From Cyanocohniella sp. LLY (GTDB lineage: Bacteria; Cyanobacteriota; Cyanobacteriia; Cyanobacteriales; Nostocaceae): a stretch of DNA of 52,139 nt. Below are positions 9,602 through 18,761 of the stretch, piece by piece. Numbering within the stretch: the stretch's first letter is position 1; every line of letters starts with the position of its first letter. The stretch is taken from contig JAKOMP010000002.1 in assembly GCA_022241785.1 (NCBI GenBank), positions 58,541 to 110,679 of the forward strand. The letters run 5' to 3'. The notes under the pieces are model-generated. The model had not been told where the DNA came from and searched no databases. It worked only from the letters and a program-made list of their open reading frames with translations. Position numbers and translations under genes: made by a program.

Positions 9602-9709
9602 ATGTCTAAGGAAAAAAAAGGCAACAAAGAAGCTAAAAAACCTAAAAAAGATCCTGATAAAAAAAAGGAAAAAAAAGATCCCAATAGACATGATGGATTA
9701 AGTCAATAA
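9602..9709 (+). CDS. Lysine-rich microprotein (35 aa)
   Basis: An ATG at 9602 preceded by GGAG at 9591-9594 (seven-base spacing) opens a 35-codon frame that begins MSKEKKGNKEAKKPKKDP and ends in RHDGLSQ. About 45 percent of residues are lysine and there is no hydrophobic stretch, so it would be disordered and strongly basic. It follows the apcA paralogue by 108 bp on the same strand and a hairpin (9732-9767) lies right after its stop, so the two could share a transcript. The good ribosome binding site and the terminator support a real gene, but A-rich DNA can give lysine-rich frames by chance. Confidence 0.5.
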   Translation: MSKEKKGNKEAKKPKKDPDKKKEKKDPNRHDGLSQ

Positions 9710-9731
9710 CTGTAACAGTTGGCAATGTTAA

Positions 9732-9767
9732 CTGAGATTTGATATTCCTTTAACCAGTAAATCTCAG
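9732..9767 (+). terminator. Hairpin after the microprotein gene
   Basis: CTGAGATTT (9732-9740) and AAATCTCAG (9759-9767) form a perfect 9-bp stem with an 18-base loop, 22 bp after the stop of the microprotein. There is no clear T tract, so it may stabilise the 3' end rather than terminate. Confidence 0.4.
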
Positions 9768-10061
9768 CCAGCATGAGCAGTAATTACGTTACGGAAAATG
9801 CTATTTAGGTATTTCTAAATTAGTAAAATAATGCTATCTCTACTGTAAATTTTGAAAATTTATGCGTATAGGTAGCGTTTCTTGTTTAAACTAAAATAGT
9901 CTGAAATAATAATATTTCCCACGAACTGACACCTAAAAGGTTGAGTCAGTACATACTAAGTCCCTATCCTAAGGTAACGCTTTCAGCTGTTCTTTTTAGG
10001 GCTTTACGGGTGATGCCTCATTTCCAAAAGTTTAAACTGGCTGACTATACTGTATTTACCA
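9768..10061. other. Gap upstream of methyltransferase
   Basis: Nothing identifiable beyond probable promoter DNA. An 84-codon frame starting at 9941 overlaps the methyltransferase in another frame and shows no ribosome binding site. Confidence 0.4.
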
Positions 10062-10928
10062 ATGCATCAACCAAAGTTAATTCAGATTTCTCAAGCGACT
10101 CGCTACCAAAATGCCGCGATCAATTACTATCTAGAACTTACAGGTTCATCCTATCTCCATTACGGATATTGGGAAACTATTCCAGCCTCCACTGAGGATT
10201 TGACTCTTGCGGGGTTACGCATTGCTCAGGAAGCCTATATGGCTAAACTTTTGACTTTTATCCCAGCCGAAACAAATAGCCTGCTTGATGTCGGCTGCGG
10301 CGTTGGTGGTAATGCTGCTTACCTCAAAGATCGTGGCTTTTCGGTTGAGGGATTAGCACCCGATCCCTTCCAGCAAGAGAAGTTTATTGATCACACCAAA
10401 GGTCAGATACCGTTCCACTTAACAAAATTTGAAGATTTCCAGTCAACCCACTCCTACGACCTGATACTCTTTAGTGAAAGTAGCCAATACATTGCTGCTG
10501 ATGACATAGCTCAAGGTGCAGCGCGTTTGCTTAACAGTGGTGGCTACCTGCTGCTAGCCGATATGATCCGCGTTGATGCCAAATATAATGAAGGCATCTT
10601 TTCTAATTGTCATGTTGCTAGTGTTCTTCACGCCGCGTTAGAGCAAGCTGGCTTCAAATTAGTGAAAACTGAGGACATTTCGGCTCAGATTGCGCCAACT
10701 ATTGACTTGTGTCTTGAAAATTTCCGCACCTTTGGGCTGAGTACCATCAAATATATTGCCGATTTAGTGGCGATCGCAGTTCCACCAATACATTTACTTG
10801 GTCGTTGGATATTTAATCGTTGGATTAAAAACCTGATTGTTGAAGGCTTAGAAGCACGTACGATTTTTGACCGTCATCTTTGTTATCAAATCCAACTGTG
10901 GCAGTTATCAGAAAAAGATGATATCTAA
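10062..10928 (+). CDS. Class I SAM-dependent methyltransferase
   Basis: A 288-residue protein with a Rossmann methyltransferase core. Motif I is LLDVGCGVGGNAAYL (residues about 74-88), motif II lies around GLAPDP, and LILFSESSQYI and LLNSGGYLLLADMI match motifs IV and V. The N-terminal NYYLELTGSSYLHYGYW resembles the family of small-molecule C/N/O-methyltransferases that includes tocopherol and sarcosine-type enzymes. The acceptor cannot be inferred. A C-terminal segment near 230-255 is moderately hydrophobic. No clear ribosome binding site precedes the ATG, and the gene is flanked by noncoding gaps, so it appears to be transcribed alone. Confidence 0.85.
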   Translation: MHQPKLIQISQATRYQNAAINYYLELTGSSYLHYGYWETIPASTEDLTLAGLRIAQEAYMAKLLTFIPAETNSLLDVGCGVGGNAAYLKDRGFSVEGLAPDPFQQEKFIDHTKGQIPFHLTKFEDFQSTHSYDLILFSESSQYIAADDIAQGAARLLNSGGYLLLADMIRVDAKYNEGIFSNCHVASVLHAALEQAGFKLVKTEDISAQIAPTIDLCLENFRTFGLSTIKYIADLVAIAVPPIHLLGRWIFNRWIKNLIVEGLEARTIFDRHLCYQIQLWQLSEKDDI

Positions 10929-11193
10929 AAGCGTATATCTGCACTCATACCACTAATTAAATTGAGGTTCATCTATCATAAGCATTAGATATAAATATAG
11001 TTTTTTATGCATAGAGAGATTCAATGAATTTACTGAGCAAATAAGTATAGACCAAGTAGTAAGTATTTTAAATTGTTTGACATAATTAAATTAAAATAAA
11101 AATTATTCAATAATACAAAATACTTCTGCTAAGTTTGCACCGAGCAAATTTAGAAACGCCTGATACCTTCTTAAAATCAGCAACACACAAACT

Positions 11194-12462
11194 ATGAACG
11201 CTACCACGGAAAAACGTGTCGCCTTAATTTCAGTTCATGGAGACCCGGCAATTGAAATTGGAAAAGAAGAGGCTGGAGGACAAAACGTTTATGTGCGTTA
11301 TGTGGGTGAAGCACTAGGGCAGCTAGGATGGCAGGTTGATATATTTACTCGTAAAGTAAGTATAAAACAAGACGAAATTGTTCAATTAAACCAAAATTGT
11401 CGCACCGTTCGTCTAGTAGCAGGCCCTGTGGAATTTGTGCCGCGAGATGAACTGTTGGAATATATGCCAGAATTTTTGGATAACTTCCTCAAATTTCAAA
11501 AAGAAAATAATATTACTTATGAATTAGTGCATACAAACTATTGGCACTCTAGCTGGGTGGGGATGCAACTGAAGAAAATCCAAGGTACTCGGCAGGTTCA
11601 TACTTACCATTCTTTAGGAGCAGTTAAGTACAACACAATAAAAAATATTCCCCAGATTGCTAGTCAGCGATTAACAGTGGAAAAAGAAGTTTTGGAAACA
11701 GCAGAACGGATTGTGGCCACAAGTCCCCAAGAGCAGGAACACATGCGATCGCTTGTTTCCACAAAAGGTAATATCGATATTATTCCCTGCGGTACAGATA
11801 TTCACCGATTTGGTGCAGTGGAACGCCAAGCCGCCAGAGCCGAGATGGGAATTGCGCCAGAAACCAAAGTCATATTATATGTAGGACGTTTCGACCCCCG
11901 CAAAGGTATAGAAACTTTGGTGCGTGCAGTTAACGAGTCTCAATTACGAGGTGATAATGATCTCAAACTCATTATTGGTGGTGGTAGCACTCCAGGTAAT
12001 AGTGACGGCATCGAGCGCGATCGCATTGAGAATATCATCAAAGAATTGGGGATGAATGACTTTACCACCCTCCCCGGTCGTCTGAGTCAAGAAATTCTGC
12101 CTACTTACTACGCGGCTGCTGATGTTTGCGTTGTTCCCAGTCACTACGAACCTTTTGGTTTAGTGGCAATTGAAGCAATGGCTAGTGGTACACCTGTAGT
12201 AGCTAGCGATGTTGGCGGACTTCAGTTTACTGTAGTTCCCGAAGTCACAGGTTTGTTCGCACCACCACAAGATGTAGCGGCTTTTAGCGCTGCTATCGAC
12301 CGAATTTTGTTAAATCCACAATGGAGACACGAATTAGGTCAGGCTGGGAGAAAGCGTGTGGAAACAAAGTTTAGTTGGGATGGCGTAGCTACTCAGCTAG
12401 GTGAACTTTATACCCAAATCTTGCAGCAAACTGTCAAAGAACCAGCATTAGCTAGTAAATAA
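11194..12462 (+). CDS. GT4 glycosyltransferase, similar to minimal (SpsA-type) sucrose-phosphate synthase
   Basis: A 422-residue GT-B fold enzyme of family GT4. The N-terminal domain carries the loop EEAGGQNVYVR typical of sucrose synthase and sucrose-phosphate synthase, plus HTNYWHSSW and HTYHSLGAVK. The C-terminal nucleotide-sugar domain has GRFDPRKGIETLV and the E-x7-E motif EPFGLVAIE (near 335). The length fits the single-domain SPS of cyanobacteria, which lacks the phosphatase-like domain, and would transfer glucose from an NDP-glucose donor to fructose 6-phosphate in the cytoplasm. Related GT4 enzymes with other acceptors share these motifs, so the substrate is an inference. Located in its own transcription unit with a 265-bp leader area. 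Confidence 0.75.
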   Translation: MNATTEKRVALISVHGDPAIEIGKEEAGGQNVYVRYVGEALGQLGWQVDIFTRKVSIKQDEIVQLNQNCRTVRLVAGPVEFVPRDELLEYMPEFLDNFLKFQKENNITYELVHTNYWHSSWVGMQLKKIQGTRQVHTYHSLGAVKYNTIKNIPQIASQRLTVEKEVLETAERIVATSPQEQEHMRSLVSTKGNIDIIPCGTDIHRFGAVERQAARAEMGIAPETKVILYVGRFDPRKGIETLVRAVNESQLRGDNDLKLIIGGGSTPGNSDGIERDRIENIIKELGMNDFTTLPGRLSQEILPTYYAAADVCVVPSHYEPFGLVAIEAMASGTPVVASDVGGLQFTVVPEVTGLFAPPQDVAAFSAAIDRILLNPQWRHELGQAGRKRVETKFSWDGVATQLGELYTQILQQTVKEPALASK

Positions 12463-12663
12463 AATTCTTACGCCCTGAAGTAATAAGTAATAGGGAATGG
12501 GTAATACTTGAGGACATAAAAGCAGAAAAAGCAGAAATATGCTGTTTTATTTACCTTTTCCCTTTTATTTTTTACCTGAAAAATTTTTTGCGTTAATCAA
12601 CCTTGAGCTAGACGAGATAGCATATACTGAGCATCGACCTTTGAAAGCCAGCGACTAATTCTT

Positions 12664-14391
12664 GTGCAACCAGTTGACTTTACTACTCTCACAGCTGCTT
12701 GTAGCGAACTACGCGCGCACTGGCTGCCATCTCGCTTAGAACAAGTTTATCAGCGCGATCGCTATACGATAGCGGTGGCATTACGTACCCTGAAGCAAAG
12801 GGATTGGCTAGAAATTTCCTGGCATCCCCAAGCGACGCGTATTTGTATTGGCGATCCACCGCCACGATTACCAGATACTTTCACCTTTAGCCAACAACTA
12901 GTACACCAATTGGGTGGTTTGGCATTGGTGGGAATTGAAGCGATCGCACCTTGGGAACGTGTTGTTGATTTACAGTTTGCCCGTCGTCCCGGAGAAAGCC
13001 CCCTATATCATATATATGTGGAAGTCATGGGCAAATACAGCAACGCTATCCTTACTGATGACAGCAAAATGATTATCACTGCTGCCCATCAAGTTGGTCA
13101 ACACCAGTCTAGCGTCCGTCCCATTCAAACCGGACAGCCTTATGAAATACCACCAAAGCTCACTGGCCCTGTTCCCAGCTTGCATGAATCTCCAGAACGT
13201 TGGCAAGAAAGAGTCAGTTTAGTACCAGGAGCAATCAAGCGTCAGTTACTCAAAAGTTATAGCGGCTTGAGTGCAGCATTGGTAGAGTCCATGTTATTGG
13301 CAGCTAATTTAGCACCAGAAACCACAACTGATCATCTCAAACCAGAAGACTGGCAACAGCTATTTACAAAATGGCAAGAATGGCTACAAGCTTTAGAAAC
13401 AACTAAATTTCAACCAGCTTGGACAGCAAATGGATATACCGTCATGGGTTGGGGTGCAGTTGCACCAGAAAAAGATATCCAAACCTTACTCAACAAATAT
13501 TACACCGACCAGCTAAATCAACAGGTATTTGCTCAGTTACGCCATCAACTGAGTCAGAAATTGCAGAATATCTTAGTAAAATTGCGAAATAAAGCGCAAA
13601 CCTTTACTGAACGCTTGCAGCAATCAGATCAAGCAGATGAGTATCGGGAAAAGGCAGATTTATTGATGGCTCATCTGCACAACTGGCAACCGGGAATGAA
13701 AGAAATTACCCTGTCGGATTTTGAAACAGGTAAACCCATAGCGATCGCCTTACAGCCAGATAAAAATGCTGTGCAAAATGCCCAACGCTTATACAAACAG
13801 CATCAAAAATTAAAACGCGCTCGTGCTGCTGTAGAACCGCTACTATTCGAGGTACAGTCAGAAATCAGCTATTTAGAGCAAGTAGAAGATGCGATCTCTC
13901 AGATAAAAAATTACCAAACAGCAGAAGATTTGCAAGCCTTAGAAGAAATCCGCGACGAGCTAATTGGACAAAAATATCTCGAAGATCCAGGATACCGCAG
14001 TCGTAGCGTCAACGAAACAGCCATTACCAACTTTCATCGTTACCGTACCCCCAACAACTTTGAAGTCTTAATCGGGCGCAACAATCGCCAGAACGACCAA
14101 TTAAGCTTTCGTGTAGCTGGGGATTATGACTTGTGGTTTCACGCTCAAGAAATTCCTGGAAGTCACGTCTTACTGCGTTTAGAACCCGGATCTGTTCCCG
14201 AACCAACGGATCTGCAATTTGTCGCTAATCTCGCCGCCTATTACAGTCGCGCTCGTCAGAGTGACCAAGTACCAATAGTTTATACGCAACCCAAGCACGT
14301 TTACAAACCCAAAGGAGCTAAACCAGGGATTGCCATTTACAAGCAAGAGCAAATACTCTGGGGACAGCCGCAATTAGCCATTAATCATTAG
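12664..14391 (+). CDS. rqcH: Rqc2/RqcH-type NFACT protein
   Basis: A 575-residue protein of the NFACT (FbpA/Rqc2) family, which recruits alanyl-tRNA to stalled large ribosomal subunits and adds C-terminal alanine tails in ribosome quality control. Residues about 1-300 are the NFACT-N and HhH region; about 300-430 form a long coiled coil (KAQTFTERLQQSDQADEYRE onwards); the C-terminal NFACT-R domain begins around 455 (NNFEVLIGRNNRQNDQLSFR) with DYDLWFHAQEIPGSHVLLR. Length equals that of bacterial RqcH. The region aligned by eye with the tRNA-binding Asp-Arg pair reads WERVVDL, a tentative Glu for Asp. The start is a GTG at 12664. Older annotations call this fibronectin-binding protein A. Confidence 0.88.
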   Translation: MQPVDFTTLTAACSELRAHWLPSRLEQVYQRDRYTIAVALRTLKQRDWLEISWHPQATRICIGDPPPRLPDTFTFSQQLVHQLGGLALVGIEAIAPWERVVDLQFARRPGESPLYHIYVEVMGKYSNAILTDDSKMIITAAHQVGQHQSSVRPIQTGQPYEIPPKLTGPVPSLHESPERWQERVSLVPGAIKRQLLKSYSGLSAALVESMLLAANLAPETTTDHLKPEDWQQLFTKWQEWLQALETTKFQPAWTANGYTVMGWGAVAPEKDIQTLLNKYYTDQLNQQVFAQLRHQLSQKLQNILVKLRNKAQTFTERLQQSDQADEYREKADLLMAHLHNWQPGMKEITLSDFETGKPIAIALQPDKNAVQNAQRLYKQHQKLKRARAAVEPLLFEVQSEISYLEQVEDAISQIKNYQTAEDLQALEEIRDELIGQKYLEDPGYRSRSVNETAITNFHRYRTPNNFEVLIGRNNRQNDQLSFRVAGDYDLWFHAQEIPGSHVLLRLEPGSVPEPTDLQFVANLAAYYSRARQSDQVPIVYTQPKHVYKPKGAKPGIAIYKQEQILWGQPQLAINH

Positions 14392-14519
14392 TTACTCTCT
14401 CCATCTCTATCTCTCGACATTTGGAAATTACTCTTTAAGATAGAGGTTCGTCCTTTGGTCACATATCTTTTTTTTGTAGATCTTTACGAAAAAACTGTGT
14501 TGACTGTTACAATATTGTT

Positions 14520-14629
14520 AAGAAAAGTTGCCCGTTGCATTTTGGGAACGCGCAATTTGGTTTTGACTCTACTGAGAAGACAACGCGAAAAAATATTGTT
14601 CAGGCCAGCTGTGGGAGGCTGGCTTTTTT
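14520..14629 (+). ncRNA. Candidate structured small RNA
   Basis: Between the rqcH stop and a PEP-CTERM gene there is a compact structured segment. TTGCCCGTT (14528-14536) and AACGCGCAA (14547-14555) pair over nine positions with one mismatch around a ten-base loop, and a terminator hairpin with T6 follows at 14604-14629. TACAAT at 14508-14513 could be a -10 box giving a start near 14520, so the RNA would be about 110 nt. Open frames here have poor composition and no ribosome binding site. I do not recognise the family. An alternative is that the segment is just the 3' end of the rqcH message. Confidence 0.4.
14604..14629 (+). terminator. Rho-independent terminator
   Basis: GCCAGC (14604-14609) pairs with GCTGGC (14618-14623) and is followed by six T residues. 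It sits 213 bp after rqcH and would end either that transcript or the candidate small RNA. Confidence 0.75.
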
Positions 14630-14953
14630 GTTGGATACTTTTCAGTAATTTCCGTATGGTAGTTTTTTAATTTAGTGAAATACACCATCACATTTTCTTT
14701 GTCCTCCTTCTGGAAGACATAAAACTAGTAAATTATACTTAAGATTTTCTGATTTATCAAAATAAAATATACAAATACACCTCTATTTAACGTAGATATA
14801 GTTTCTTCAAATAAGCTTTTTTGAGTATTTTTTTATCATCTTTATATTCAAATATATAAATACATTTTTTCTGTAAAAGCTCTATTAATTACTACACAAA
14901 CATCTGCTTCATATGCCAAATTGTTTACATCAATCATCTGTAAAAATAAATCA
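14630..14953. other. AT-rich leader region of the PEP-CTERM gene
   Basis: Very AT-rich noncoding DNA with no hairpin or repeat I can support. It must contain the promoter of the gene at 14954. Confidence 0.4.
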
Positions 14954-15625
14954 ATGTCTCTTCTACAAAAACTATCATTGGCGTTAATCGGTACTTCTAT
15001 TGTTTTCATGAGTGCTAACCCAGCTAGTGCTATTAGTCTGACTAAAGGAGGTTCCACCTTAGTCGCTGGAGAAGGTCAATATACTAATATTCAAGGAGCT
15101 ACAACCATTAACTTTAATGATGGGATAGCACCTACTTCTGGATATGTTAGTTATTCTGCAAACAGTGCCGTTGTCCAAGGAAATCTATCAGGAAAATATG
15201 CTACCCCTTTTGGTAATACCAGCAAATATCTCACAGTTTCTCCAGACACTGGTAATGTGACTATTAATTTTGCTGCGGCTATCGATTATTTTGGTTTCTA
15301 CTGGGGGTCAATAGACGCATATAACTTTGTGGATGTTTATAGCGGAGGCTCTTTACTTCAAACATTCAGTGGTGCAGATGTTCCTGATGCGCCCGCTAAT
15401 GGTGAACAAAGTGGCAATGTGAATAATGTTTACGTTAATTTGTTGGGCGGTAAAGGCGAATCTTTTGACAAAATAGTTTTCCGGTCAACCAGTTTTGCAT
15501 TTGAAACCGATAATCATAGCTACAGATTAGCTAGTGTTCCTGAACCGACTACTATCTTAGGTCTATTAGCCTTTGGTGCTATGGGTGCTGGATCGGTAAT
15601 CAAACGGAAATCAAAAATAGCCTAA
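14954..15625 (+). CDS. PEP-CTERM exported protein
   Basis: A 223-residue secreted protein. The N-terminus MSLLQKLSLALIGTSIVFMS is a Sec signal peptide with a likely cut after NPASA. The middle is beta-rich and polar (repeated Gly, Ser, Asn, Thr) and resembles carbohydrate-binding or adhesive folds; it has FGFYWGSIDAYN and a DxY pattern. The end has the sorting signal: VPEPTT, a hydrophobic helix ILGLLAFGAMGAG, then basic KRKSK. Such proteins are processed by exosortase and end up on the cell surface or in exopolysaccharide. The start was moved to the ATG at 14954, because the in-frame TTG at 14921 would add residues ahead of the signal peptide. It faces the porin gene tail to tail across a terminator. 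Confidence 0.85.
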   Translation: MSLLQKLSLALIGTSIVFMSANPASAISLTKGGSTLVAGEGQYTNIQGATTINFNDGIAPTSGYVSYSANSAVVQGNLSGKYATPFGNTSKYLTVSPDTGNVTINFAAAIDYFGFYWGSIDAYNFVDVYSGGSLLQTFSGADVPDAPANGEQSGNVNNVYVNLLGGKGESFDKIVFRSTSFAFETDNHSYRLASVPEPTTILGLLAFGAMGAGSVIKRKSKIA

Positions 15626-15722
15626 AATTTTGCAAAAACTATAAGTAATCAAGAATATCTAATCCAAAATTACTGCGCCAAAGTTAGGAATTTTAAATGT
15701 GAGCAGTTAATATCATCCAAAA

Positions 15723-15753
15723 AAAAGACGCAAAGAATCTTGTTGCGTCTTTT
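15723..15753. terminator. Bidirectional terminator
   Basis: AAAAGACGCAA (15723-15733) and TTGCGTCTTTT (15743-15753) form a perfect 11-bp stem with a nine-base loop and give a T tract on both strands. It separates the convergent PEP-CTERM and porin genes. Confidence 0.85.
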
Positions 15754-15768
15754 CTGTATTTATGGAAA

Positions 15769-17367
15769 TTAGAAACTAAATGTAGTTCTTAACGCACCAA
15801 TCACAACATCACTGTTGTCGTTGTTATGATCTGGAGATGTCAGCCAGATGACACCAGGGGTAATGGTGATATTGTCACTTACCTTGTACTGGTAAAATGC
15901 CTCAAGATGATAAGAAGTACCGCTATCTCTTGCCACTCCTGGGATGTTGGAACTGGTAACTCTAGGTTCTATACCAGCGATAATCCCCGCCAGATTACCT
16001 TGTTTACCCAAGTCAGGAAAGCCCAAGGTAACTGCATAGTTCCAAATGTCAGCCTCTCCGCGATCGCCTGTTAAGGTACGGCTATTGGTGTATCCCGCCC
16101 AACCACCTAAAACTATTCTTTCACTGATACCAACAGAGGCTTGAACACCATAGGAATTGCTGGAAAAGGCTAAATCTTCGTCCACAATACTTTGGAATGT
16201 GGCGGCATTACTACCTGTAAGTAGGGGCTGTTTGTAGGAATTAATGTAGGTTAAGCCCAAAGCAATGCGATCGCTTGGTCTGACTGTTAACTGGGCCAGC
16301 GCACCGTAAGCACCATCAAATAAAGCATTTTTAGGTGATGGATCATTGGCTGCACCACTCAAATATCCTAAGCTGAGTGCTAATCTATCACCGAACTGAT
16401 GGGTTATCCCTAAACCGGCTCCATCCATTTGGCTATAAATGGGGTTGCGTGTACCAAAGGTAGATAAAGCCCCAAAACTGCCATCTCCGTCAAAAATATT
16501 GATAGTATCGGTGATGTCATCTGCTGCACCTGCATTGGCGATGGCAATTACTTCTGTTCTTTCACCCAAAGGAAAACTGTAAAACAATGCATCTATTTCG
16601 GCATTGGTATTACCATCTTCACCAGCGAAGAATAAGTTACCTTCTGGTGTACCAATATTAGGGCTGAGAATATTATTAGCTTGGATTCTCGTAAATAAGG
16701 TGTCTCTCCCAGTAAAACTGGTGACAAATTCCACACGCGCCCGTACGCCCAGAGTTGTATTCCTGTCTGTAATATCTTCCTCGTTAACTCTATTACCACC
16801 CAAGACATCACTAATAACCGCCACAACTTCCCCTTGTAGTTTAGTCGTGGTGGAAAACTGATTCGCCTCTAATTCGGCGGTGCGTAATTCCATTCCATCC
16901 ACACGACCACGTAAAGTCAGCAGTTCTGCGGCAAATTCTTCTTGTAATCTTTGCAGTTGCGCTAAATCTTGTTGTCCTACCACATCACCAGTAGCGGTAG
17001 CAATTAATTCATTCACCCGATCAAGACAAGCATTCAAACCAGCAGCAAATTCATATCGAGTCAGCGCCCGATTACCTCGATAAGTTTGATTGGGATAACC
17101 TGCTATACAACCATAACGTTCTACCAACGATTGCAAAGCTTGGAAAGCCCAATCTGTAGGTTGTACATCCGATAACTGAGAAACGGAGGTAACTTGTGCC
17201 TGAGTTTCAGTAATATCCTCAGTTTTTATTTCTAAATTAGCTATATTTTGAGACTCGATGATTTCTGATTTTGTGGGTAGTTCCCCTGCATATACACCAG
17301 TGCCAAAAAAAAGTACAGTACTGCAAAAGACTGGACTAACTAATAGATATTTACAGAATTCTCGCAT
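15769..17367 (-). CDS. Outer-membrane porin, OprB family with SLH domain
   Basis: A 532-residue cyanobacterial porin. A signal peptide (first 27 residues, ending VYAGE) is followed by an SLH domain at about 68-125 (DWAFQALQSLVERYG, RALTRYEFAAGLNACLDRV), which anchors to peptidoglycan-linked polymer, then a short coiled coil (LAQLQRLQEEFAAELLTLR) and an OprB beta-barrel to the terminal phenylalanine (TTFSF). Porins of this kind are often annotated as iron-uptake porins. It is divergent from znuA across a 320-bp region with a Fur/Zur-like palindrome, so a role in zinc entry under shortage is an inference from context. Family assignment is firm, transported solute is not. Confidence 0.9.
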   Translation of the reverse strand: MREFCKYLLVSPVFCSTVLFFGTGVYAGELPTKSEIIESQNIANLEIKTEDITETQAQVTSVSQLSDVQPTDWAFQALQSLVERYGCIAGYPNQTYRGNRALTRYEFAAGLNACLDRVNELIATATGDVVGQQDLAQLQRLQEEFAAELLTLRGRVDGMELRTAELEANQFSTTTKLQGEVVAVISDVLGGNRVNEEDITDRNTTLGVRARVEFVTSFTGRDTLFTRIQANNILSPNIGTPEGNLFFAGEDGNTNAEIDALFYSFPLGERTEVIAIANAGAADDITDTINIFDGDGSFGALSTFGTRNPIYSQMDGAGLGITHQFGDRLALSLGYLSGAANDPSPKNALFDGAYGALAQLTVRPSDRIALGLTYINSYKQPLLTGSNAATFQSIVDEDLAFSSNSYGVQASVGISERIVLGGWAGYTNSRTLTGDRGEADIWNYAVTLGFPDLGKQGNLAGIIAGIEPRVTSSNIPGVARDSGTSYHLEAFYQYKVSDNITITPGVIWLTSPDHNNDNSDVVIGALRTTFSF

Positions 17368-17687
17368 TTTTTCCTCACACTTACTTAATGCTTAAACGTA
17401 CTCACCCATAAGGTTTTCCAGAACACATTGGTTGTTCAAGTCGTCTCAAAAATATTAACAGTAGTTTAAGAATTTTTACAGTACCACAAGTAAAAAAAAC
17501 TATTTCTCAGGATTAAGTAAAAATCATAAAAATTAGTATTTTCTGCAACATATATTTTTTTTGGTTGTTTATTATACAAACTTTTTTTTACTATATTGTG
17601 TGAGAATGAGACTTATTCTACAATAGAAAGCTAAAGTCATTCTCAATCAAAAATTAAAACAATATTGAATTTATAGGAGAAAACATT
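17368..17687. promoter_or_regulatory. Divergent promoter region porin/znuA
   Basis: 320 bp of noncoding DNA with T-rich runs. Besides the palindrome at 17603 it has AGGAG at 17676-17680, the ribosome binding site of znuA seven bases before its GTG. A second CATTCTCA word at 17638-17645 repeats, inverted, the TGAGAATG seen at 17601-17608, which would fit cooperative repressor sites. Confidence 0.45.
17603..17619. promoter_or_regulatory. Fur/Zur-like palindrome between porin and znuA
   Basis: AGAATGAGACTTATTCT is palindromic at 14 of its 16 paired positions. Its AT-rich ends and spacing resemble boxes bound by Fur-family repressors such as Zur. It lies about 70 bp before znuA and in the shared divergent region with the porin. 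It departs from the TGATAAT-type consensus, so the assignment is tentative. Confidence 0.4.
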
Positions 17688-18731
17688 GTGATTTGGAATC
17701 TATTAGGATGTAGAACAGGCAGACAACGCAGAGGTATTCTGCCCTTCATGGCTCTACTTATGTTGTCAGTAACCATCGGCTGTAACCAGTCAAACTCGGA
17801 TTTGAGCGAAAATACTGAACAAACCCCCCAGGCACAAGAAGCAGCTGCGACACCAGCAAATCAAGAAAGAACGAAAGTTGTAGCCACAATTTTACCCACG
17901 TATTTGTTTACCAAGGCGGTAGCTGGAGATGCCGCAGATGTATCAATTCTCGTATCACCGACTACAGATGTACATGATTACCAAGCTACACCGGATGATG
18001 TTAAGGCGATCGCTTCAGCCAATATTTTGGTAAAAAATGGTTTGGGATTAGAAGAATTTCTGGATAGTACTATCAAAAATGCCGAAAATCCTAATTTGAC
18101 AAGAATTGATGCCAGTCAAGGTATTCAAACGATAGACGAAATTTCACCTGTTGATAAAACGGTAACCGATACCCACGGTCATAGCCACGGTCATAGCCAC
18201 GGTCACAGTCATGATCATGCCGATGGTAATCCTCACGTTTGGTTAGACCCAGTATTGGCAAAACAGCAAGTAACCAATATTCGAGATGGATTAATTGCTG
18301 CTGACCCTGCTAATAAAGCTACTTATACAACCAATGCTGCGGCTTACATTCAGGACTTAGACAATTTACATAGCGAATTTCAGCAAACCTTGCAAAAAAC
18401 TCCTAACTGCACCTTTATTACTTTTCATGATGCCTTTCCATATTTAGCTCAACGCTACAACTTGAAGCAAGTAGCTGTAGTGCAAATTCCTGAAGACCAA
18501 CTTTCACCAGGCGATGTGCAAAAAGCCGTGAAAGCTGTACAAAAATACGATGCTAAAGCTTTGTTTAGCGAACCAGGAGTAGATAATAAATTATTAACCA
18601 GTCTGGCTCAAGATTTGAATGTAACTGTGCGTAACTTAGATTCTTTAGAAACTGGTGGTGAGAGAGATCCACAATATTATTTCCAGACTATGAGAAAGAA
18701 CTTGCAAACTTTGGCAGATGGGTGTAGCTAA
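17688..18731 (+). CDS. znuA: Zinc ABC transporter substrate-binding lipoprotein ZnuA
   Basis: A 347-residue member of the cluster A-I metal-binding proteins. A lipobox VTIGC puts the lipidated cysteine at C32, so the mature protein sits in the periplasm on the inner membrane. H96 (TTDVHDYQ) and H183 (GNPHVWLDP) match metal ligands, and FHDAFPYLAQRYN and FSEPGVDN match the C-terminal lobe. A His/Asp/Gly loop with alternating HGHS units (about 163-178) is typical of zinc rather than manganese binding members. Encoded upstream of znuC on the same strand, with 276 bp between them. GTG start with AGGAG seven bases away. Confidence 0.92.
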   Translation: MIWNLLGCRTGRQRRGILPFMALLMLSVTIGCNQSNSDLSENTEQTPQAQEAAATPANQERTKVVATILPTYLFTKAVAGDAADVSILVSPTTDVHDYQATPDDVKAIASANILVKNGLGLEEFLDSTIKNAENPNLTRIDASQGIQTIDEISPVDKTVTDTHGHSHGHSHGHSHDHADGNPHVWLDPVLAKQQVTNIRDGLIAADPANKATYTTNAAAYIQDLDNLHSEFQQTLQKTPNCTFITFHDAFPYLAQRYNLKQVAVVQIPEDQLSPGDVQKAVKAVQKYDAKALFSEPGVDNKLLTSLAQDLNVTVRNLDSLETGGERDPQYYFQTMRKNLQTLADGCS

Positions 18732-18761
18732 ACCTCGTCCATCATAAAAATTGGAGTTTTT

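Noticed and set aside
18170-18225. Apparent tandem DNA repeat in znuA
   Set aside because: It is simply the codons of the His-rich zinc loop, part of the gene.
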